IMG/VR virus record: IMGVR_UViG_3300043399_000371 | Span: 1 to 64,000 of that record | Source of the DNA: a virus | Reading direction: 5' to 3' (one strand) | Length of the DNA stretch: 64,000 nt | Notes under the pieces: model-generated | Told to the model about the DNA's origin: nothing | Database searches by the model: none | The model's input: the letters and a program-made list of their open reading frames with translations, nothing else | Program-made: the position numbers and the translations under genes | In this document: positions 32,974-40,289 of the stretch, in pieces | How the letters are laid out: every line of letters begins with the position of its first letter | Position numbering within the stretch: the first letter of the stretch is position 1

Positions 32974-33015
32974 AACAAAATCCTTAATCGGTGGCAACAA
33001 CAAGTCACCACCGTA

Positions 33016-33044
33016 AGTTTATACTACTTAACTTATTCTGTCAA
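33016..33044 (-). promoter_or_regulatory. Sigma70-like promoter of the dCMP deaminase operon
   Basis: TTGACA (33044-33039), a 17-base spacer and TAAACT (33021-33016), identical in -35 and -10 to the promoter at 117-145. A 6-bp inverted repeat, CGGTGG (33013-33008) with CCACCG (32994-32989), begins right at the expected transcription start. The -35 box overlaps the end of the hsp20 gene. Confidence 0.6.
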
Positions 33045-33500
33045 TAGTTGTGTAGCACGTTTTTCATTGACATATTTGATGTCAATTTTCTTAGCTTTCT
33101 TGTTTTCTGGAATGATGTTAACAAGGCTAATACGTAGTACACCATCAACAAACTCTGCGCCTTCTACCTCAATGGTGTCGGCAATCTTGATTGTTTTTGT
33201 GAATGAACGTGTGGCAATACCTCGGTGGAGATATTCAATAGTCGAGTCGGGTTCAATATGACTTCCCTTGATGACTAGACTATTATCTTCGATGGTGACT
33301 TCAATATCATTTTTATTAAAGCCAGCCAAAGCAAGTTCCACAGTATATTTGTTTGTATCATTTTTAATGATATTGTGTGGAGGATAAGTTGATATTGTTT
33401 TGGTTTTGCCTTCAAATTGTTCGAAAGTCTTTTCAAACTCTTTAATTGCTTGTTCAAAACCTAGTGTTGTTGGACGAAAAAAATTTAAATATTTCGACAT
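33033..33500 (-). CDS. hsp20: Small heat shock protein (Hsp20/alpha-crystallin)
   Basis: 155 aa. The alpha-crystallin domain spans about residues 42-140: YTVELALAGFNKNDIEV, EDNSLVIKG and the VDGVLRISL strand preceding the C-terminal KKIDI. The N-terminus (MSKYLNFFRPTTLGFEQAI) is the flexible oligomerising arm. Phage Hsp20 proteins are widespread in marine T4-like phages and may act on virion proteins or host membranes. An elaborate structured leader precedes the gene, so its expression is probably controlled at RNA level. Confidence 0.93.
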   Translation of the reverse strand: MSKYLNFFRPTTLGFEQAIKEFEKTFEQFEGKTKTISTYPPHNIIKNDTNKYTVELALAGFNKNDIEVTIEDNSLVIKGSHIEPDSTIEYLHRGIATRSFTKTIKIADTIEVEGAEFVDGVLRISLVNIIPENKKAKKIDIKYVNEKRATQLLTE

Positions 33501-33526
33501 TGTGATACTCCTTAATTAAGCAAGTT

Positions 33527-33640
33527 AAAAAACGTCCCATAAGGCGACGCAAATCCCGCTTACCGATTACGGGGCAGACATACGCTTCTGCGGCAAGACG
33601 ATCCTAAGGTGGATTCTTTGCGTTCCCATCCCGAGAGAAT
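33527..33640 (-). ncRNA. Structured leader RNA upstream of hsp20, possible riboswitch or attenuator
   Basis: Read on the minus strand from 33640, the leader has an outer stem ACGCAAA (33623-33617) with TTTGCGT (33553-33547), enclosing three hairpins: 33614-33601 (4 bp), GCAGA/TCTGC at 33591-33574 and CCG/CGG at 33572-33563. It is followed by an intrinsic terminator hairpin (33549-33533: CGTC, bulged G, CC, TTAT, GG, GACG) and six T. The outer stem and the terminator share bases 33547-33549, so they exclude each other. The segment is clearly richer in G and C than its neighbours and has no good reading frame. The hsp20 start lies 27 bases beyond the T run. Not a tRNA; no named Rfam class recognised. 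Confidence 0.65.
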
Positions 33641-33817
33641 TTATTTCTTTTCTATCGTGAACGCTTCTTTGTTTGCTAGATAGACTCTATTTGGTTGTTC
33701 TTTTTTATACACTTTCAAAAACGTGTATTCGTTATCTTTAACGATATCATTCATGTCATCACAATAGACAATATCGTTTTGATATATGTTTTTTAGTTTT
33801 ACTGGTTTCTTAGTCAT
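33641..33817 (-). CDS. Small hypothetical protein, 58 aa
   Basis: Begins MTKKPVKLKNIYQNDIVYCDD and ends KEAFTIEKK, a small strand-rich protein. I chose ATG at 33817, overlapping the regA stop by 8 bases (ATGACTAA), over longer in-frame starts inside regA. Similar proteins follow regA in environmental T4-like phages. Function unknown. Its stop directly precedes the structured hsp20 leader. Confidence 0.65.
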   Translation of the reverse strand: MTKKPVKLKNIYQNDIVYCDDMNDIVKDNEYTFLKVYKKEQPNRVYLANKEAFTIEKK

Positions 33818-34217
33818 AATATTTATTCTTTCCGATATTATATTTTGAAACAAGATTCCAATCATTCTTTTCTTTAAACGATAACACTTTAATCTGATGA
33901 AATGGTGCAAGGTCTGTATGTTCAAATTCAACAGGATGAACCAAATCAACAAGTCCCCAATCTTTTAGAAGCTTTGCTATGGAATTTCTCCTAGCAATAT
34001 CATTATCACTAATGTTGGAGGGTTTTCCATCTAAGGCAAAAAGTTCCTTAAAGTGTACTATATAATACTTTCCCTGTTTATGCAATATGTGACAAGATTG
34101 ATAAAGTGTTTTATCTTTTTTTGACGAAACACCAATTCTAGTAAGTGTCTCTTTTACTTTTAGAAAGTCATCGCTTTCTTGTAATTTAACCTCAATAAAA
34201 TTCTTCAAATCTACCAT
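33810..34217 (-). CDS. regA: RegA translational repressor
   Basis: 135 aa (T4 RegA: 122). Hallmark segments are FLKVKETLTRIGVSSKKDK, LYQSCHILHKQGKYYIVHFKE and ARRNSIAKLLKDWGLVDLV, nearly the T4 sequence. It binds ribosome sites of early mRNAs and shuts them off. Gene order gp45-gp44-gp62-regA is that of T4, with two extra genes between gp44 and gp62. Confidence 0.95.
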   Translation of the reverse strand: MVDLKNFIEVKLQESDDFLKVKETLTRIGVSSKKDKTLYQSCHILHKQGKYYIVHFKELFALDGKPSNISDNDIARRNSIAKLLKDWGLVDLVHPVEFEHTDLAPFHQIKVLSFKEKNDWNLVSKYNIGKNKYYD

Positions 34218-34219
34218 TT

Positions 34220-34606
34220 TTATTTCCTCAATAATCCACCTGAATCGGTTTTTTCTTTTAGTTCTTGGATTTGTTCTTTACTGAGTAGAAGAAGAATTTC
34301 TCTAGCTTTCTTATCCGATACCTTATAATAAGCTTTTATGCAGTCAAGATTCTCATCTCTTTCATTCTTAATCCACTTAGCAAAAGGTCTTTTATAACCT
34401 CTTACTGTATTTAGTAAAAAATCATACTGCATTTTTTTATCGAGATGTGGCTTATAATTCATCTCATTTGCTTGGAAAATACAATCCTTATGAAAGGATA
34501 ATGCTCTGTTAACAATATATGGGTTGTATTCCTTTTCACACAATTCATCCGTCATAATATTTTGTTTCTTATGAAGGATGTCATTTACATAATCAAATGG
34601 GTTCAT
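34220..34606 (-). CDS. gp62: Clamp loader small subunit (gp62)
   Basis: 128 aa, shorter than T4 gp62 (187 aa). Recognised by MNPFDYVNDILHKKQNIM, YNPYIVNRALSFHKD, ANEMNYKPHLDKKMQYDFLL and the final GGLL. Forms the loader with four gp44 subunits and opens gp45. It lies 2 bases before regA, as in T4. Confidence 0.88.
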   Translation of the reverse strand: MNPFDYVNDILHKKQNIMTDELCEKEYNPYIVNRALSFHKDCIFQANEMNYKPHLDKKMQYDFLLNTVRGYKRPFAKWIKNERDENLDCIKAYYKVSDKKAREILLLLSKEQIQELKEKTDSGGLLRK

Positions 34607-34613
34607 AAATTCC

Positions 34614-34901
34614 TCACAAAATCATTCTAATTAATCCAATACTATCTATAGTTGAAAGAAGCATATAATTCAGAAGCATACCAAAAGATCTTCTAGTATA
34701 TGCTGCCCAAGCATACATCATACACCCAGAGATCCACAAGGGATACATCATCAGCAAAGGTGGGAATGGTACAGTTAATGCCATTGTGATTGAACATCCA
34801 ATGGAAATCACCCAAGCAAGAATTTCAACACAAAATCTTACTTTATGTGATTTCCAATCGTTTTTTATCCAACCAAATATATTATAAAATAGGTCATTCA
34901 T
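34614..34901 (-). CDS. Small membrane protein, 95 aa
   Basis: Three or four hydrophobic segments between about residues 25 and 95, including EILAWVISIGCSITMALTV, PLLMMYPLWISGCMMYAWA and MLLNYMLLSTIDSIGL. No signal peptide motif. Genes like this are found in several marine T4-like phages; role unknown. It overlaps the endonuclease VII-like gene by 8 bases and interrupts the gp44-gp62 pair. Confidence 0.7.
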   Translation of the reverse strand: MNDLFYNIFGWIKNDWKSHKVRFCVEILAWVISIGCSITMALTVPFPPLLMMYPLWISGCMMYAWAAYTRRSFGMLLNYMLLSTIDSIGLIRMIL

Positions 34902-35301
34902 TATATTTGTCCAAGTATTTTTTTACAGACTCTAAAAGTTGTTTGTTTTCTTTTGAAACACCGAGTAATCTATTACATTCGTGACATATATATGCTCTGA
35001 ATTTTCCCGTTTTATGATCGTGATCTTTACACCAAGAACCTGTCTTCTTTCCACCTTTTCCTTTTACTGTATTTTCATCTCTTTCACATATAGGACAAAT
35101 GTAATCAGGTGGTGGCGGGAGAATATTTTTGCTTATTTCCTGTACTTGTTTTCTTAATTTTTTATTACATTCTTTACATTCACTTCGCTTATATTTCCCA
35201 CCACTCGCATTACCAAAATCAAATAATGGTTTTTTCTGGGAGCATTTAGAACAAACTTTTGTTTCGTCTAGATCCTCGTCCTCCCAAAGTTTCCCCATCA
35301 T
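34894..35301 (-). CDS. HNH/endonuclease VII-like nuclease
   Basis: 135 aa. The C-terminal half has CPICERDENTVKG, then KDHDHKTGKFRAYICHECN, the zinc and DHDH pattern of the recombination endonuclease VII (T4 gp49) family; a second cysteine set (CSKCSQKKPLFDF and CKECNKK) precedes it. It may be the Holliday-junction resolvase of this phage or a freestanding HNH homing enzyme. Start overlaps gp44 by 4 bases. Confidence 0.8.
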   Translation of the reverse strand: MMGKLWEDEDLDETKVCSKCSQKKPLFDFGNASGGKYKRSECKECNKKLRKQVQEISKNILPPPPDYICPICERDENTVKGKGGKKTGSWCKDHDHKTGKFRAYICHECNRLLGVSKENKQLLESVKKYLDKYNE

Positions 35302-36239
35302 GATTTAAAAGTACAATCCGCCATTAATGCACTTAGAAAAGCTACGAAGTTAATTTCGTTGTCATTCGATAGTGCTGCGCGACCCATATATTCAGAAATG
35401 TATTCAATGGCGATAGGAATACTTTCTGACACCAATACATCATCTAGTGCATCATAAACTTGACGATAGATGCTGTTGTAATCCACATCATTGTTGACAA
35501 CCCACTTCCTCATTGAGTTGAAATCACGGTTAGCAAGAATCTTCACAAGGTCTTTGATGTTTGTGTTATTGATCTGAGGAAGAATCCCAACATCAATGCT
35601 TCCAAACTTGGAATACCTTTGTAGTTCATTAATAACCCTCCTAAAGTCTGGAAAGTATTTCTTAATGACTTCGGCAATAACTTTATCATCAAATATAATG
35701 TTTTCAGACTTAAGGATGAATTGAACTCTCTTGAAAAACTGTGCTGCCATCTTTGCCTTCTCATTGTTCTTAAGAGAGAACTCAATGACCGCACATCTTG
35801 AGTGTAGTGGTTCAATAATCTTAGTCTTATAGTTGCAAGTAAAAATGAATGAACAGTTGCTTGAAAACTCTTCAATCGAATTACGGAATGCTGCTTGTGC
35901 ATTAGGCGAAAGGTAATCTGCCTCATCGATAATGATTACCTTCCTGCCGCCAGTTAGAGACATTGCAGAAGCATAGTTTTTAATCTTGAACCGAACAGTA
36001 TCAACACCATTCTCATCTGATCCATTGATGACCATATAATCACAACCAACTTCTTCACACAAAGCTTTTGCTACTGTGGTCTTACCGACTCCAGCAGTAC
36101 CATCAAGAAGAAGGTTTGGAATTTCTTTTGCATCAACATATTCTTGAAATAAGTTTTTCATCCTATCTGGAAGAATACAATCAGAAATTGTTTTTGGACG
36201 GTAACGTTCTACCCACAGAAAATTATCTAGTTCCATCAA
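35298..36239 (-). CDS. gp44: Clamp loader ATPase subunit (gp44)
   Basis: AAA+ ATPase of 313 aa. Walker A DGTAGVGKTT lies near residues 46-55, Walker B VIIIDEADYLS follows, and the arginine finger region is LHSRCAVIEF. Loads the gp45 ring onto primed DNA and supports late transcription. T4 gp44 is 319 aa. Located 15 bases after gp45. Confidence 0.96.
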   Translation of the reverse strand: MMELDNFLWVERYRPKTISDCILPDRMKNLFQEYVDAKEIPNLLLDGTAGVGKTTVAKALCEEVGCDYMVINGSDENGVDTVRFKIKNYASAMSLTGGRKVIIIDEADYLSPNAQAAFRNSIEEFSSNCSFIFTCNYKTKIIEPLHSRCAVIEFSLKNNEKAKMAAQFFKRVQFILKSENIIFDDKVIAEVIKKYFPDFRRVINELQRYSKFGSIDVGILPQINNTNIKDLVKILANRDFNSMRKWVVNNDVDYNSIYRQVYDALDDVLVSESIPIAIEYISEYMGRAALSNDNEINFVAFLSALMADCTFKS

Positions 36240-36254
36240 TACTCCATTATAAAA

Positions 36255-36938
36255 TTATTGGTCTTTGTAGAAAGAACCTTTTTCAATTGATACCCAATAT
36301 TTCAGATTCTTGTTCTTGTTCTGAAATAGTGCAACTCCTTGTGAAGAGATTTGTACAGCATAACTTCCAGCAAGAATCTTTGTTAGATTTTCTGTCTTGA
36401 AAATAAGCTTGAATGAAGAACCGTTGCCATCACAGATTTCAAGAGAGTCTGTGTGTGTAGAATCATCTTGCATATTAGTAGTTACGATATACACTTTACT
36501 ACCATCAGATTCAACAGCAATATGTGGTGAGGAAAGAACAGATGCTGCCCTAAGAATCCAGTTAAAGTCATCAACAGTCAGATCAAATTCTACCTCTGTG
36601 GTTGGCATATTGATTGCCTTGTCTGGAGGAAGAACAATCATGGTAGGCTCACAGAAACGATACTTGATCTTTGACCTATTGTTATTTCCAACAAGAATAA
36701 CGTGTTTATCATCGAACTCAAATGATGGTGTATCCTTGTGAAGTGAAATTACAGATAGGAAATTATTTAGATCATAAACACCGAAATCTGTAGGAATGTT
36801 CTCTTCGATCTCGACCTGTGCAAGAATTGTCTTGTGTGGGTTGACAGTCTTTAGAACATTCCCTGCCTTGAAAAGAATACCTTGGTTGATATTACCAAAG
36901 TTTTTTAGAATTGAAATTGTGTCATCAGAAAATTGCAT
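36255..36938 (-). CDS. gp45: Sliding clamp (gp45)
   Basis: 227 aa, same size as T4 gp45 (228 aa). Recognisable by MQFSDDTISILKNFGNINQGI, YDLNNFLSVISLHKD and the C-terminal LFQNKNKNLKYWVSI. Gives processivity to gp43 and activates gp55-dependent late promoters such as those seen in this window. AGGAG precedes the start at 8-10 bases. Confidence 0.95.
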   Translation of the reverse strand: MQFSDDTISILKNFGNINQGILFKAGNVLKTVNPHKTILAQVEIEENIPTDFGVYDLNNFLSVISLHKDTPSFEFDDKHVILVGNNNRSKIKYRFCEPTMIVLPPDKAINMPTTEVEFDLTVDDFNWILRAASVLSSPHIAVESDGSKVYIVTTNMQDDSTHTDSLEICDGNGSSFKLIFKTENLTKILAGSYAVQISSQGVALFQNKNKNLKYWVSIEKGSFYKDQ

Positions 36939-36974
36939 TATATAATTACTCCTGTAAAAACGTAGTATATCACA

Positions 36975-37586
36975 TCAAAATAGCTTTTTCAACATCTCAT
37001 CGACCTTTGCTTCTAGGTCATTGTATGTTCCATCGTTATAAATTATATGATCGAATGTTGAACCCACCCAATCCCATTCAGAACTGTGAATTGGAAACTG
37101 TGACATATATTCGTGGCGTTCATTTTTGTCATCAATTTCAGCAAGTTTTTGATACCAAATCGGTTCTTCTCCACGAATAATCCTAACAATCTTCCCACCG
37201 TTTTTCTGAATATAATCAATTTCATTTCCGAATCGAACATCAGTAACAACAACTTTTCGTCCATTAGCCCTGTTCAGAAGTGAAATGACCCAAATATCTG
37301 GGTGAAAAACATTCCTACCTGCTTCGGTGCCAAGTAGTTGTAATGCTTCCCTTGGTGTGAATTTGAAGCCAAATTTTTCTGACCAAAATGGATCTGGTAA
37401 TTCTCTCCATTTTCTTGAAACTTCTGTATCGCCTTCAAGTAGTGAGCGGGGCCACCCAAAAATAAATGAACAAGCATCCTTTAAAGGTTTTGCGAAAGAA
37501 TCTTTTTCGAAACCTTTTTGCTCAAGGATATCCCCAACAGTCCCCTTACCAGATCCAATAAACCCAACTAGACCGATCAAAGCCAT
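36975..37586 (-). CDS. gp1: Deoxynucleoside monophosphate kinase (gp1)
   Basis: 203 aa. P-loop GFIGSGKGT at residues 8-16 and VVVTDVRFGNEIDYI are typical of the T4 gp1 dNMP kinase. It phosphorylates dTMP, dGMP and related monophosphates for the dNTP pool. Start overlaps the stop of the upstream frameshifted frame (TAATG), suggesting translational coupling. Confidence 0.9.
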   Translation of the reverse strand: MALIGLVGFIGSGKGTVGDILEQKGFEKDSFAKPLKDACSFIFGWPRSLLEGDTEVSRKWRELPDPFWSEKFGFKFTPREALQLLGTEAGRNVFHPDIWVISLLNRANGRKVVVTDVRFGNEIDYIQKNGGKIVRIIRGEEPIWYQKLAEIDDKNERHEYMSQFPIHSSEWDWVGSTFDHIIYNDGTYNDLEAKVDEMLKKLF

Positions 37587-37785
37587 TATATATTATTCCT
37601 TTCAATCCAAATTCTTTTTCCAGTTTCTTTATCAACAATCCAAGTTTTACCTTTTAACTTTTTAGCACCACTTTTGTCGCCAGATAATTGTGGACACTTT
37701 TTCCCTTATTCCAAGCAACCTGTCCTTTAGAATTTTCAGACATTTTTTTAAAGTTTTTTGTCAAACCAGATGTAAACAAACCCAT
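37586..37785 (-). CDS. Short NUMOD3-like gene split by a possible -1 frameshift
   Basis: From ATG at 37785 the zero frame reads MGLFTSGLTKNFKKMSENSK, then GQVAWNKGK, and continues to a stop at 37654. The natural continuation KCPQLSGDKSGAKKLKGKTW and then IVDKETGKRIWIE lies in the -1 frame and stops at 37586-37588, overlapping the gp1 start. The junction is G-GGA-AAA (37705-37699), a canonical slippery heptamer in the right phase. The joined 66-67-aa product resembles the C-terminal part of homing endonucleases (AWNKGKK and KGKTW motifs). It may be programmed frameshifting, a decayed endonuclease remnant, or a one-base assembly error. Confidence 0.5.
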
Positions 37786-37796
37786 ACTTTTCCACA

Positions 37797-37832
37797 AAAT
37801 ACTCCTATAAAATTTATTCTACAGGAGTATTT
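37797..37832 (-). repeat. 10-bp inverted repeat with late promoter box
   Basis: AAATACTCCT and AGGAGTATTT pair perfectly across a 16-base gap. One arm overlaps minus-strand TATAAATA (37835-37828), a late promoter box facing the short NUMOD3-like gene and gp1. The hairpin could also serve as a weak terminator for the preceding glycosyltransferase gene; a T run is short. Confidence 0.55.
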
Positions 37833-37846
37833 ATAATTTCATCGAT

Positions 37847-38662
37847 TTACAATTTTCCCGCGAACATTGCTACTGCTTGCATATTGCCGGTAAATGCATA
37901 TGAGCCGATATGCTGTGTCTTAACCCAAGGGCATAGGAAGATTGATCCACCTAGTTTACGCCACATTTGACAGAACATATAATCTTCACTTAGGTAACGA
38001 TCACTACCACCACCTGTAATGCTGTTCTCGCTATCGATTACTGTATCAAAGTATGCGTGAATATAACGTGATCCATCAAAATTTGCTTGTCCAACATGAT
38101 CTGGTTTGTAGTGAATCATTTGATAAGCTTCCTGCATCTTGTCAAAAACATGACGCTTGATCATCATGTAGCCTGTGCCGATTTCAAGAACTTCTAGTGG
38201 CTCAGTTACTGAGAATTGTGTGGTGCCTTTAACCACATTGAAAACATATTCGCCAACAAGGTTTTCTAGTTCGCGTGGTTCAATGTTTGGATTCTTTAGA
38301 ACTGCTTCTTTGATATTTCCCCAATTGATTGACTTTTTGGGATATGGTGCGCCAATGATATCTTTATCCAAAGCAAGCATTGCCATAACGTCTTGTGGAT
38401 TAAAATTGATATCGGAATCAATAAAGAGCAAATGTGTATAATCTGTACGTAGAAATTCATCAACAAGATAATTTCTAGCCCTAGTAATTAGGGATTCATT
38501 GAAGAGAAATGAAAACTTTACTTCAATACCATAACGCGAAAAGGTATTCTGAAGATCTAGACATGATTTAATGTAGAGACCATGTGCCATGCCGCCATAC
38601 ATTGGTGTGGCAATAAAAATTTTGTTTTTCTTCAATTCATCAACGGATACTTTAATTTCCAT
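37847..38662 (-). CDS. Glycosyltransferase-like protein
   Basis: 271 aa from ATG at 38662, chosen because GGAG lies 5 bases upstream. IFIATPMYGGMAHGLYIKSC and LLFIDSDINFNPQDV (D-x-D metal site) are typical of a GT-A glycosyltransferase-like protein common in T4-like cyanophages and relatives, and EIGTGYMMIKRHVFDKM follows. It stands apart from the glycan cassette and may modify the phage or host. Preceded by a terminator and followed by an inverted repeat. Confidence 0.75.
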   Translation of the reverse strand: MEIKVSVDELKKNKIFIATPMYGGMAHGLYIKSCLDLQNTFSRYGIEVKFSFLFNESLITRARNYLVDEFLRTDYTHLLFIDSDINFNPQDVMAMLALDKDIIGAPYPKKSINWGNIKEAVLKNPNIEPRELENLVGEYVFNVVKGTTQFSVTEPLEVLEIGTGYMMIKRHVFDKMQEAYQMIHYKPDHVGQANFDGSRYIHAYFDTVIDSENSITGGGSDRYLSEDYMFCQMWRKLGGSIFLCPWVKTQHIGSYAFTGNMQAVAMFAGKL

Positions 38663-38676
38663 AATAACTCCATAAT

Positions 38677-38713
38677 TAAAAAAGGGAAAGCCATACAAGT
38701 ATATAGCTTTCCC
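38677..38713 (-). terminator. Intrinsic terminator after the HTH gene
   Basis: Minus-strand GGGAAAGC (38713-38706), a 14-base loop and GCTTTCCC (38691-38684), followed by six T. It ends the short transcript of the DNA-binding gene at 38736-38990. Confidence 0.85.
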
Positions 38714-38735
38714 ACCTCTAGACTACATCAGGTTT

Positions 38736-38990
38736 TTAGAACTTTTTTGATGTGGCCTTTACTTGTTTTGATGTTGTTTTTGGGGTAGTGTTGAGAACGT
38801 AGAAGTATGTTTTTGTTCCATCTTTACGAACTTTGGTTTTTGATACAATATCATAACCGTCTTTGCGAAGTTCACTAACCCTTGCGCGGACATTACAGAT
38901 ACCAAAACGTGCCTGTGCTTGGGCAACAGTTAGAGTTGCGCCTTCTTTTTTGGATAGTGCGGTTAGGATTTGTTCTTTTGCTGTTTTCAT
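38736..38990 (-). CDS. Small helix-turn-helix DNA-binding protein
   Basis: 84 aa. LTVAQAQARFGICNVRARVSELRKDG fits a winged-helix/HTH reading head, here given only as 20-residue parts: TVAQAQARF then RARVSELRKDGYDI, followed by a two-strand wing (KTKVRKDGTKTYFYV) and a basic tail. It is alone between a promoter with an operator-like palindrome and a terminator, so it may be an autoregulated early transcription factor. Confidence 0.75.
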   Translation of the reverse strand: MKTAKEQILTALSKKEGATLTVAQAQARFGICNVRARVSELRKDGYDIVSKTKVRKDGTKTYFYVLNTTPKTTSKQVKATSKKF

Positions 38991-39011
38991 AAAAACTCCA
39001 TAATGTTATTC

Positions 39012-39066
39012 GGCTAAGACCAATTCTTAGCCTACTGATTGTAACACAGATTTGATTCTGTGTCAA
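39012..39066 (-). promoter_or_regulatory. Sigma70-like promoter with operator-like palindromes
   Basis: TTGACA (39066-39061), 17 bases, TACAAT (39043-39038). The spacer is occupied by ACACAGA/TCTGTGT (39063-39057 and 39050-39044), and the leader contains GGCTAAG/CTTAGCC (39032-39026 and 39018-39012). The first palindrome is in the right place to be an operator for the HTH protein encoded downstream; the second could form a 7-bp leader hairpin. Confidence 0.7.
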
Positions 39067-40227
39067 TTAAAATTCTTCAACCTTGTTCGGATCGGTTTCT
39101 GATTCTTTTTTGGATTCTTCTTCCTTATGAGATCCATCATCAACTTTTGTATATAGATCCAAGAATGATGCTTTTGTATCATCATCAAAACGATTCAGAC
39201 AAAGTGTGATTGCTTTAATTTTGTCCTTGAAGATCCCATATGTCTCGACAATATGCACTAGACGACGGGTAGAAATTACTTCATCACAACCACCATCATC
39301 AAATGTTTTACGAATGACATCTGCCCATAGAACAAGCTTTTCGGCAAAGTTATCATCATCACAACCAACTGAAGAAAGTTCTTTTTTGATGATTTTCTTT
39401 TCTGTGTTTACTGGTGCCCAACCCTGTTCGATAGTATTGCGGAAACGCTCAAGGAAAGCTTCATTTAGAACATTGGTAAACATATACCGACCATCATCAG
39501 AACCTTTACCTTTTGTATTTGCAGTAGCGAATACGGTAAACCCCTCTGATGGGGTAACAAGTTCACCTTTCTTTTTGAGCATGAAAGGTTTGCCTTCTAG
39601 AACACGTTGAAGGCTAGATAGGTTTTGTGCGCCATAATCAATCTCATCGATACATAGAACTGCACCTTGACGAGCGGCAGTAGTAACAGGACCATCTCGC
39701 CAAACCATTTGTCCATCGATTAGAACAAAGTTGCCTAGAAGATCCGACTCATCTGTATCGGGAGTCATAGACACACAAATGAATTTGCGTTTTGCTTTGG
39801 CGCAAGCTTGTTCAATACTCATGGTTTTTCCGTTTCCAGAATGACCAGAGATGAAGACTGGAAAGAAACGATTTGACTTGACGATTTCAAGAATATCGTT
39901 AAAGTTTCCAAATGGGACATAATTCTTGTACACTTTTGGTACAAGATCATCAAGTTCAATGTCTGTAGAGACTGAACTAATCCTGTTGTGTTCATGATCG
40001 TTTTTCAATGGGATTACCTGCGCTTGTTGTTTAGCCATATCCATAACTGATGCGGGAACTTTGTATAGTCCACGGGAGATTCGGTTTTCTGGATCATTGA
40101 CGAACCATTGTGGTACTGCCATTTTGTTTTCACGGCAAACGTCAATAATTTCGGTTTTAGTGATTTCAGTCTTACCAAGACCGATGATTAGAGAAATAAA
40201 CTTTTCACGAGTTTCATTATAATTCAT
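39067..40227 (-). CDS. cobS: CobS-like MoxR-type AAA+ ATPase
   Basis: 386 aa from ATG at 40227, chosen because AAGGA lies 7 bases upstream; a longer frame begins inside the promoter palindrome. Walker A is FISGHSGNGKTMSIE, Walker B is AVLCIDEIDYG, and VFATANTKGKGSDDG is the sensor. It resembles the CobS subunit of cobaltochelatase and is common in marine phages. With the VWA protein next to it, it more likely forms a MoxR/VWA chaperone pair than a cobalamin enzyme. Confidence 0.88.
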   Translation of the reverse strand: MNYNETREKFISLIIGLGKTEITKTEIIDVCRENKMAVPQWFVNDPENRISRGLYKVPASVMDMAKQQAQVIPLKNDHEHNRISSVSTDIELDDLVPKVYKNYVPFGNFNDILEIVKSNRFFPVFISGHSGNGKTMSIEQACAKAKRKFICVSMTPDTDESDLLGNFVLIDGQMVWRDGPVTTAARQGAVLCIDEIDYGAQNLSSLQRVLEGKPFMLKKKGELVTPSEGFTVFATANTKGKGSDDGRYMFTNVLNEAFLERFRNTIEQGWAPVNTEKKIIKKELSSVGCDDDNFAEKLVLWADVIRKTFDDGGCDEVISTRRLVHIVETYGIFKDKIKAITLCLNRFDDDTKASFLDLYTKVDDGSHKEEESKKESETDPNKVEEF

Positions 40228-40246
40228 TTTATTTCCTTTTAAGCTA

Positions 40247-40285
40247 GGGTGGTATAAGATTATACCACCCAATTCAAGTTGTCAA
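40247..40285 (-). promoter_or_regulatory. Promoter-like site centred in an 11-bp palindrome
   Basis: TTGACA (40285-40280) and a perfect TATAAT (40264-40259) are 15 bases apart, shorter than ideal. The -10 box sits in the middle of GGGTGGTATAA/TTATACCACCC (40270-40260 and 40257-40247). It precedes the cobS-like gene by 20 bases. Confidence 0.5.
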
Positions 40286-40289
40286 TAGA

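Noticed and set aside
33527-33640. tRNA or small coding gene in the hsp20 leader
   Set aside because: No cloverleaf with a T-loop motif or acceptor stem could be drawn on either strand, and the only ATG frame gives about 20 residues without a good ribosome site; a structured leader fits better.
40200-40285. Cobalamin riboswitch before the CobS-like gene
   Set aside because: Only a simple palindrome and a promoter-like site are present; the gap is far too short for a cobalamin aptamer.
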